Positions 11,001 through 18,591 of a stretch of DNA of 64,000 bases are shown here, one piece after another. Source of the DNA: Triangularia verruculosa (taxonomy: Eukaryota; Ascomycota; Sordariomycetes; Sordariales; Podosporaceae); NCBI GenBank assembly GCA_033296885.1, contig MU863893.1, forward strand, positions 248,001-312,000, given 5' to 3'. Position numbers and translations under genes: made by a program. Every line of letters begins with the position of its first letter. The stretch's first letter is position 1. Below the pieces are notes generated by a model that did no database searches, was not told the origin of the DNA, and saw only the letters and a list, made by a program, of their open reading frames with translations.

Positions 11001-12182
11001 ATCCAGCCGGAAAAGCAGATTGCAGCTACTCTGGCCTACGAAGTCCGAAAGACAGCCCGCGATGCGACGGCCATTGTGCTGCTCCTCAAGCCGCTGTTGT
11101 CGCCAGACGTCTTGGACTCGTTCCAGGCGGCAGGCATCCTGAAGCAGCAACACCAGCGTCTCATGAAGCTTCAGGCGTTTACTGAGGCCGCGCTCATGCG
11201 AAAGATGTGCATGAAAGGATGGCCCGGCGGAGTCTTGTCAAGTTGGGGCGAGGACTACCCCAATGTCACCAGCTCGGCTCAGCAAGGTGTCCAAGTCGGC
11301 ATCTTTTGTTCCAGCTGCCGCAAGCCGAGAGAGATTGACCGGTCCAAAGCGTCGGCCGAGTCCATCTGGACGTGTGCACGGTGCAGGGCGGCCATGGCTC
11401 CTTGCGCTGTCTGCTTGCAACGCGATGTGCCTCTGACACCCAAGGGACAGGGCGATGATGCCAAGGAAGAAGAGGACGAAGAGCCGGTGTTGGCTACCTG
11501 GTGGATATGTCCTGGATGTGGTCACGGCGGACACTCTACCTGCATGCAAAGTTGGCATGATGGGTTTGAGGATGAGTGCAGTTCTACCGATCCCGAGATT
11601 CTTGTCGAGTTCCATAGCGATGGCTACTGCCCCATGGACGGATGCGGGCATGCATGTCTACCCGGCAAGGGTCGATTCGAGACTGCCGCGGCGAGAACAG
11701 AGGAAGTCAGCCGTGCAGCGGCTAGGGAGGCCACGCGCAATGCAATCGGTATGAAGGCGTCGGGTGAGTCTGAGGGCATAGCGGGTGGCCTTCAGGGGCA
11801 TCATCATCATCACCCTTCACACCAGTACCGCACCACTGGAAGTGGCAGGATTCTGGATGATCAACACCACTACGCTTACTACCCGTCTCACGGTGGTAGC
11901 GGTAGCCACAGCATCAACATTCGGAGCGACGAGCACAATGTCCCGCAAAGTCGGGCAGTGGAGAGCGTTAGGGAGGCTCTGGCCAATGTGGGCATCTCGT
12001 CCCATTCCCAAGGCAGCAGCACGAGGCATAGCACGCCTGGAGCTAGCATCTTGAGCTCGAGTCCAGGGAGCAGATCGGCAATGATGGCGGCTGCTGACAG
12101 GGCCAGCGGTCACGGTGGTGCGGACGGCAGAGAGCGGAGGAAGAGCGTCAAGTTTGTGGCGCAGGATGATAGCAAGTATTGA
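8049..12182 (+). CDS. RTC1: Rtc1/Sea2 (WDR24-type) subunit of SEA/GATOR2
   Basis: This 1377-aa single-exon protein matches Rtc1/Sea2, the WDR24 homologue in the SEA/GATOR2 complex, which acts at the vacuole membrane in nutrient signalling to TORC1. The N-terminal ~400 residues form a WD40 propeller; clear repeats include DGLLRCFDLRAP and HEKACTSIAWHQDGDHLVSAG...VWDMS. A long Ser/Pro-rich linker (about 450-1050) separates this from a C-terminal zinc-binding RING-like module. Its ligands are CxxC (about residue 1087), CARC...CAVC, WICPGCGHGGHSTC (about 1154) and CPMDGCGHAC (about 1194). A His run follows (near 1255). The order propeller-linker-RING distinguishes it from WDR59/Mtc5, which carries an RWD domain. 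Met1 fits; Met8 is an alternative. Confidence 0.92.
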   Translation: MYNQGKIMRKLLGKHAADSHESTASATVTSSPSNNYRPIAPQNVKYKTTAPLTCLDQSPDGKSAVLASHHVLKIIKLDGGLHVQEDVDLRAILTQQPTYRSNAPTAVADQLSIQDVKWGSVGNKEVLYTACTSGWIFEYNVQRARATRIGSHLDYIQMREDSRQVNSLDLNPHYTTWLLTGSQDGLLRCFDLRAPVSNRIWPTYRAITSFKSHADGVRHVQWSPKEGFIFACGTEQGMVLKWDMRKPTSPILRINAHEKACTSIAWHQDGDHLVSAGLDSKCNVWDMSRTDKRQKPKYVITTPAPVCSLAWRPGQWSATAQGKRASQLAMSYDESGVKRYGMNSVHIWDLARPTMPYKEIQRFDYAPNSILWHDQYLLWTAGRDGFNQCDVSFAPKVMDRQTMSAFAFSSQGEVAMCLDERPASTRPRPSMVHHDTTSAHGTPSYSSSPTTPRFSVSRSDSEDDAVGSFLGPRQQGNRKRRASMRSANTLSTTPPVGPAIGETLSLEDTIKVTGTYKPQQAMAMGTYLGPTNAEVDVYLSVNYFQAIHLELPYQPGGPSMPERIATILEHFAKAAARVRLSRLSHTWMNILFLVKLLLYRRAQYHLEFRMDKYQNSTVKKKDPIRNRSLGQLFSEPPKFGIDGEAAPRKMTSLASFDRALHPRSLLSEELESTSNQPTPVARPVPDTGAIRIDDSGRKKLTPIMEPESFTLPPAAHPRTLEPRPRLNSVPLSVTSHDSEATNASTEGYDFYDAEALSKAIDVPTRPKLTKVIEFREPGSPSRVRKPPVLRHDSDDSFTRIFSVSDEGREATSLVQPSDSSAPSQVMREAIVAAIRKGYPGGSGSGSEDGEYESRIRGKQIALGSLPGHQPARQLLQRTETDMTSYTAFTDEHHAITQTTTDSFESRFPSQTTDGGFGMDFPVGRTGVESPPLYQYELLSVEADLSPEDDLTPHIVETDYLYWRDDPSYPHPLCSSAGFGASETPIQPEKQIAATLAYEVRKTARDATAIVLLLKPLLSPDVLDSFQAAGILKQQHQRLMKLQAFTEAALMRKMCMKGWPGGVLSSWGEDYPNVTSSAQQGVQVGIFCSSCRKPREIDRSKASAESIWTCARCRAAMAPCAVCLQRDVPLTPKGQGDDAKEEEDEEPVLATWWICPGCGHGGHSTCMQSWHDGFEDECSSTDPEILVEFHSDGYCPMDGCGHACLPGKGRFETAAARTEEVSRAAAREATRNAIGMKASGESEGIAGGLQGHHHHHPSHQYRTTGSGRILDDQHHYAYYPSHGGSGSHSINIRSDEHNVPQSRAVESVREALANVGISSHSQGSSTRHSTPGASILSSSPGSRSAMMAAADRASGHGGADGRERRKSVKFVAQDDSKY

Positions 12183-12836
12183 TGATATCTGGGGTTATTC
12201 GCATGTCTTCATTGGCTCATCTAACACGAAGGAGGAGAAGGGGGGTAGGAGGGAGGGTTTGTGTAACTTGAGAATCCCATCAGGCCCTCGCTTAGGGGTG
12301 ATAAGGAGTATATACTGTATATAAGTGAACATTGTGAATACTATCTACCGTCACGCAAGACGCCCCAGCCGGCCTTGATTACTCGTCATCCTTTTTAGTC
12401 CACTGCATACAGCATTCTCACTCGGTCGCGGTTCGTCTATCCGGTTTCCGAACTGGCAGCACACCCTCACGCACCTTCAAGCTTCCGTGCCAAGCCAATA
12501 GCCATGATGACTGCCTTCGAGTACACGTCCGATCGGCACATCTTGCAGGAGAGCGTTCGATGTCTGAGGGGGGTTGGATGAGTAATTCGGCATTGGTGAG
12601 GGTGTTGGCGCTAGACACTTGGATCCAGTTAAACCGTGCTTCTTATCGTGCTTGGGCTTGTCCAAAGGGGGTGTGACATCACTGTCGCTGCAGATGTGGA
12701 AGGTTGGGGTCAGCTGCCACGGTGAGATTTCCCTGCCGAGGGGGGGGTGAATTGTAAGGTATAAGATGGTTGTATTCTGTCCCCCAAAGGCAGCATTCAT
12801 ACAAGGCCAAGAGCGGCTGGAGCATCTCACCACCCC
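12183..12836. other. Intergenic spacer
   Basis: This spacer lies between RTC1 and the epimerase-like gene, both on the plus strand. The open frame on the minus strand (12477-12845) has no recognisable features. I expect the RTC1 3' UTR and the promoter of the next gene. Confidence 0.4.
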
Positions 12837-14065
12837 ATGCCACACATCACAGTATTTTTGTATGTCGTCTACTGCCTTGACCCCTTCTATCCAGCACTAA
12901 CACGAAACAGTATTGGAGCTTCGGGGCACATCGGTGCTACCGTCCTCCCAGCCTTGCGCGGTGCTCAACCTGGGGTGTCTATCCGGGCTCTTGTCCGTGT
13001 CCAAGAGGATGTTGATCACCTGCAGTCTCTTTACGAGGGCGCCGTCACGCCAGTGTTGGGGTCTCTCGAGGACGTGGACATTGTCGCTGAGGAGGCGGCA
13101 AAGGCCCGACTGGTCATCAGTAGGTTATTCCAATATCCCATTACACCATTTCACCATTTCACCATTACCCCATTATCCCTTTTCACGTTTTCACCCTTTC
13201 CAATCCCATCCTCCTCGATCCATAACTAACATGCTTTCAACCAGACTGCGCCCCAGACTTTGCCCTCCCCCTGCCCACTCTCCTCCCCTCCCTGGCAGGC
13301 AATAATCCCTCCGCTCAAAAGTTCCTGATCCAAACCTCGGGCGCAGCCCGCATCTGGGCCCACCCCAGAGTCTGGGACGACATCGACGACATCGACTCCC
13401 TCCCAACTGACACAACTCACGCCCAGGCCGACATCACCGTCTCCACCTTCCCGGGCGTCAACACGGCTATCGTGTCACCCACCTTCGTCATCGGCAGGTC
13501 CCCCAGCATCCGGCACAGGCACCCGATCATCTTTCCCGATCTGATGCACGTCACGAGGGAGCAAGGGCGGGTGTTTGTGGTGGGAGAAGGGAGGAACATC
13601 ACCACGTTTGTGGACACGGAGGAGCTGGCGGAGTTGTATGTTTTGCTTGTCGGCAATGCGGTTGGGTGTATCAACGAGGGAAAAAAAGTGGATGAGAATA
13701 TATGGGGACCAAGGGGGTACTTCTTTGCGGGCGGGTGGGAGGTGAGCATGAGGGAGTTTACCGCTGACTGGTTGCTCCCTGCTCTGGAGAGGAATGAAGA
13801 AGCAAAGAAATGGCTGGCGAATCAAGAGGGTAAACAGGTCAGGGAGCTGGAACTGGGGGAGGTGGTGGCCAGCATCCTGGGGAGGTTCAACGGGCAGGGA
13901 GGGGAGATGTGGAGTGGGCATATTGCGGAGGGTTTGGGGACGAGCATGAGGGTCAGGGGGTCGAGGGGCAAGAAGTATTTGGGTTGGGAGCCGACGGGGA
14001 ACGTCAAGTTGGATGATGCGGTGGAGGCGGTCGTCAAGTATTTTGCTGAGCAAGAGGGAAAGTAA
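12837..14065 (+). CDS. Atypical NAD(P)-binding epimerase/NmrA-like SDR
   Basis: This is a Rossmann-fold protein of the extended/atypical short-chain dehydrogenase group. Three exons (12837-12859, 12911-13119, 13245-14065) give 350 aa. The first intron (donor GTATGT, branch CTAAC) joins the two halves of the nucleotide-binding loop to read VFFIGASGHIGA, a textbook GxxGxxG. The second intron (donor GTAGGT) joins LVI to NCAPDFAL. The usual catalytic YxxxK is not visible after the IQTSGAA strand, as in NmrA-like or other atypical members, so it may be a redox sensor rather than an enzyme. The middle carries TAIVSPTFVIGR and the C-terminus EPTGNVKLDDAVEAVVKYF, normal for the superfamily. Substrate unknown. 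Intron 2 (13120-13244) contains a degenerate CACCATTT repeat. Confidence 0.85.
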
Positions 14066-14202
14066 GCGAGTGCTTCTATTTCGATGCGACGATTGAGGTC
14101 TGGGTAAAGAAGTATCATGCTCTCTCCATTTGGTGCCCGCTCAGACGACGTCTCCTATGCTTGTCAATATTTCTATACAGCATTTTGGATCAATACAAAC
14201 AC

Positions 14203-14643
14203 TCATCTCTGGACAAGCTTCATGCTCAGACTGCCCTTGTCATCAGCCAATTTCCTGCCAGGGTTCTCCCGCCACAAAGCTTCATTCAGCCTTGTAAACT
14301 TTGGGACCACCGCCGCCTTTCTCACGCCGCTTTCATCATCGCCTTCTCCCTCCTTCGTTCCCGTGGCCCACAGACCCTGATCCGCCACCCGAGAAGAACC
14401 AGAGAGGACAAGGTGACTTGGCTCGGGGAGATCGTCAGGGCAGTTGTATTGCACCTCGCAAACGGTGCATGCATCTTTGCAATCGAGTATGCACTCGTTG
14501 CGGCACCGTGTGTCTTTCTGGCAGATTGGTGTGCACCAGTCGTTCATGCAGTCGCGGGCGCACTGGCTCATCTGCGCCTGGACGCCGGGGCCGGCAAGCA
14601 AGACGAACAAAGGGAATGCGGAAAGAATTGAGAAAAAGCGCAT
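14203..14643 (-). CDS. Small secreted cysteine-rich protein
   Basis: This 146-aa protein starts with a clear signal peptide (MRFFSILSAFPLFVLLAG, cleavage likely after VQA). It continues with ten cysteines packed into about 45 residues, spaced CX3CX4CX3CX5CX3CX3CX3CX2CX5C. The repeated CX3C pairs suggest disulfide-tied helices, as in alpha-hairpinin-like folds. The C-terminal 80 residues lack cysteine and are Gly/Arg/Lys-rich. I chose Met at 14643 because the longer frame up to 14775 would bury the signal peptide. The gene lies 300 bases from the 3' end of the NLR gene. It resembles candidate effectors or antimicrobial proteins in form only; no family was recognised. Confidence 0.75.
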   Translation of the reverse strand: MRFFSILSAFPLFVLLAGPGVQAQMSQCARDCMNDWCTPICQKDTRCRNECILDCKDACTVCEVQYNCPDDLPEPSHLVLSGSSRVADQGLWATGTKEGEGDDESGVRKAAVVPKFTRLNEALWRENPGRKLADDKGSLSMKLVQR

Positions 14644-14941
14644 TGCGGTGGTGTGACGTTTGTGGTAGATGTGGTCAAGTAGGTTGTTTTCAATGGTTGT
14701 ATGGTGGAAACTGAGTGAGAGCCAACGTGGAATATCAATAGATAGGTACGTAAAGTAGGTACAGTCTAAATACACGTTGAACTCGAGGGGCTAGCGTGGC
14801 AGTGGCTAAGTGGCTTGGGGCCGAATCCTGTCTCGTTAGGCGCCCTGGAGGATCACTGAAATCTTGTTCCGTGTACGTAGAAGAGTATAGATCTTTCCAG
14901 TAGATTCTATCAAGATACTCTCGCCGCCATGTGTCGTGTCG

Positions 14942-17900
14942 TTAGTGTAATAAGCCGCGTGCCCAATTTCTAGACATTCGTATGCGCCTAACAAGACTTC
15001 TAGTCGGGTCATTAATGTAGTCTTCGAGGTTAAGGTTACGGAGGAACTCCAAGTTGAGTGGTGTGCGTTCTCGCTGGTACCGTCGAAGCTCCTGCTCAAG
15101 CATACCAACTTCTTCTGCCTTGCTCAGCCATTCATTCCCATCCGGGAATCCATACTTCTTCTCGACCACGTGAATGGCATCGACCACCGTCTTCCTACTG
15201 ACAGAAGCCCCATGCTCTATCATGAGCTGTGCAATACGCACCCAGCCAGGCTCCACCCGCTGCAAAAAAGACCGGGTGGTGTCTTTAATCTCGCTGGCTG
15301 CGAAGCAAAGTATGAGCCCGGCCAATGTCATGACCCAGGCACTTTTGCCATGGGAAGAGCAAGGTGTAAAATCCAGGTTAGGATCTGCGCCCTTTTCAAG
15401 CAGGAGGGATACTAAAGCCCGGTTTCGATCATGATCTTCTGTGAAACTTGGCGTTGCATCTCTTAAGAGCAGGCTAAGTGCTCTCGACCGACTCTTTCGA
15501 CTATGTCGTTTTGTCCCCCATGGTACTTGTAGCTGTTTGGAAAACTCAAAATGTCTGGGTTTTGCTTTGGAAGAACATGCCCAGCACTTTGAACCTTGTT
15601 GCGGTGACCGAAATTGGAGCTTGTCGAGACGACTCCCTACAATTCGTTCTTGCACATAGTCGACCACACCGAACTTGATTGCCAGTGAGAGAAAGGAATG
15701 GCCAAAGTACTCCAAATCTAATTTCGCTCCGGGATCACACCACCACTTATGTAGGTCGTTTAGATCGTCGTCACTATTGTAAGCCACCTCCAGATAATCG
15801 AGCAGTCGCGTTGCGTGGCGAGCGTATTCAGGTTTTGTCCGTACCGAGTGTAGGAACACATCTGCAGCACGACGAGTTCGACGATGTTTGAGCTGCCACG
15901 AAATGCTTTGATCGGATGCTGGGATTCGTTTTGATTCTTCCCTCCAAGCGGCAGTGAAGAACTCGGCAAAAACCATACTAACATAACCCAACCTCAGATG
16001 AGGGTCAAAAGGAGACTTCATGCCTGCCAAAAGACGCTCTTGAACTCTAGGTAAGTTAATGTAATCTCTAACCGTTCTGTGCAGAAACTCAACCTCTGGC
16101 CCTGCCGAGACCATCTTGTGTGTTCCAGAAAGAAAAAATAATTGAGGACCAGTGTCGATGAGGCCTTTGCAACGACTGTGTAGACGCCTTCGGATAACTT
16201 CTGTTATCGTATCAACTTCATCATAATTCCAGGGTTGTTTGGATGTATGCAAAGTGAAACTGGGGTTTTCAACCTCCAGTTCATCCGCTAGGTAAAACTC
16301 CAGCGCCGACAGCGAAGAGGGCAAGGCCAACAGCGAAGAGGGCAAGGCAGCACGTATGAGACTAAAGTATTGCGCGGCATGCTCAAAGTACACGGGATCG
16401 AGGCTGCTGAGGATCGTTTCATACAAATCTTCCAGGTCCGGTGGGAGAAGATCCAGTCGTCGTCTTAGATCGGAGATCCTATCGCCAGATCGCATGCCGT
16501 CGATAAGAGACGTGACTACGAGGTTGACCCACAAAAATACCCCAGCAGCCTTGTCAACAACCTCCTCAAAAAGAGCATCTGCAAATGCCGACTCTCGCTT
16601 TTGAAGTAGAACAAAGTTCCCATCGGCTTGAAATCGCAACCTGACGTAGTTTTTGATGTCGTCATGGGTAAGCACCTCTAACCTCAAGCTGGGCTTGGTT
16701 CGAAACGCATCTTCGAAAACTGTCCAGGGCCTGCTTGCGACACAGACCTTGATTGATGTTTTGGTGATTATGTCGTTGAATAAATCAATCAGGTCCTCAT
16801 GTTTGCCGTCAAACTCATCAAGGCCGTCAACAAAGAGGCATACTTTTGCAGTTGGCTCAATGTCTTGCACGACTTCCAGCAAACCCTGTCGGAGTTCTTC
16901 TTCCACAAAGGGCTTTGGGTCCTCATCGTACAGACAGAGTGCCTCCCATCTCTCTGGAAAGATGCTCATAATTTCTTCCGGGTGGTCGCTGAGGATCTGA
17001 TGTAGGAGAGTTCTGTAAAGTCCCTCTCGTGACCTCTGCCTCTCGGAGCCCGCTGCCCAGAAATAAAAGCAGGCTATTGTCAGCGGCCTGTCCGCCGCCC
17101 ACAGTCGCAGGTGTTCTGCACATCGAGGCGGTGATATATCATGTGATGTCTTGCCAACGCCGAGTCTCTCGGCTTGAGATATAAACTTCATGAGTGTCGA
17201 TTTCCCCGACCCTGCCTTTCCGGTGATCCAATACAACTGCTGGCTCGACTGAAGCCATTTTGAAAACCCAGCCCCGCTGTCGTCCTCGAATATCCAGCGA
17301 AACGTGCTCTCGTGGGCCTTTGCAACACTCTCGGCTCGGCTATACATTCCATCGTAGTGGAAGTGCGAAAGGAAGGCTTTCTGGAGCGTCCTCCTTCTTT
17401 CCGCGGTGACGATGATGCCGGGCGAAACTCTGGGAATCGTTTCCGGCATGAGGTCTGAATGGTACACAGCGCCGAACAGCTCACTGCGTAAAGAGCTTTC
17501 CAGCGCGCCCCGCTGCTGGGACCCGCGCTCCGACAGGCAGCTGACAATGGTAGACCCGAAGCCCCGTGAGCTATCTCCAGCCTCCAGCCGAGAAGGGGCA
17601 TTCGAAAGTTCGATCTTCGCCCTAATCTGCTGTATCTCACTCAGAATCGTATTCTGAGTATCAAGAGACTGCATAGCGTACGACCTGCTTGCCATCAGTA
17701 TCACTTCAACACTGTTAGCGCCTTGCGTAGGATGACAACGTACCTCAACGACGCGGCAAGGTTCAGGACCAAGGCATTTGTCAGTCTATCTAGTCTCTGT
17801 TCCAGAGCTTTGAGGTTCTCTTCCTTCCATACCAGCTTGAAAGCTGTTCTGGCTGCATCTCGCTTTCGGCGCTTGCTCGACAGCCCGATTCCCTGCACCG

Positions 17901-18177
17901 ATTCCAAGATTTCTTGCGCTACCTTGCTGGCTTGGTTGGCCACACCAGCAAGCTCTTGATGACTTTGGACCTCGAATTTGACGCTGGAAACGTCATTCTC
18001 CAGGCGCTGGAAGACATCCTTCAGGTTCCGGCACAGTGGCTCCAGGGCGGAGTCCTCATCCAGCGCTTCTTTGCCAGAGTGCCAAAGCTTCCATCCGGTC
18101 GTAACAAACTTGGAGCCAAACTCGGTCACCTGGATGATATTCGCAGCCAGGCTCAGGGCGGCCGCTGCTTCTGCCAT
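14942..18177 (-). CDS. NACHT NLR-like STAND receptor with SesA/HeLo-like N-domain
   Basis: This is a fungal NLR-like signal-transducing ATPase, probably cytosolic, of the kind involved in self/non-self recognition. Two exons (18177-17744 and 17684-14942, intron 59 bases with CTAAC branch) give 1058 aa. Residues 1-145 form an all-helical N-terminal domain (LSLAANIIQVTEFGSKFV) like the SesA/HeLo-like class found on fungal NACHT proteins. The NTPase has Walker A GKAGSGKST (about residue 302) and Walker B CLFVDGLDEF (about 431), followed by CVASRPWTVFEDAF. The region after the NACHT resembles DUF7791 (VEFLHRTVRDY). Near the C-terminus weak ankyrin-like units remain (ALVSLLLEKGADPN at about 913, and AQLMIEHGAS). 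A 21-base in-frame tandem repeat lies at 16309-16350. The intron phase fits exactly, so I see no break. Confidence 0.88.
16309..16350. repeat. 21-base tandem duplication inside the NLR gene
   Basis: Two adjacent 21-base copies with one mismatch encode two copies of a seven-residue unit (LPSSLLA / LPSSLSA) between the NACHT and the ankyrin-like region. The repeat is in frame. Confidence 0.85.
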
Positions 18178-18591
18178 TGCGCCTGTGGGGTTGAGTTGAT
18201 AGATCGAGAGGTTCAGCGTCGATGCGGGGAAGTGTGCGCAAGGTAGAGATTGTTGACAGCTGAGAGGGTATTGCAGCCTGAAAATCAGATTGAGCTACCC
18301 GACACGGTCTGATTGGGCAGTCTGAGCCGGACTTTTGCGCTCAGCTCCCAGTGGCCAGGTTTTGAGCGTGGAATGGATGTAACACAGCAGGACCACTGTC
18401 ATTTAATATCACGTCGCTACTAGGTAGTTGACCTTACAAAACAGTTATCCCGCATAGGTATCATTCCTACCTGACCTGTAACAATAGACGGGCGCTCTCC
18501 AGTCCGGTTAAATACTACATGTAATTCGTGGTCATCCAAAAACTCCTCAACCCTCTTCGAGGTGACTCCTTTCAGTGTTTCGCTATCTACC
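18178..18591. promoter_or_regulatory. NLR promoter / DUF6604 3' flank
   Basis: This 414-base spacer separates two minus-strand genes and must hold the NLR promoter. No specific site was recognised. Confidence 0.4.
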
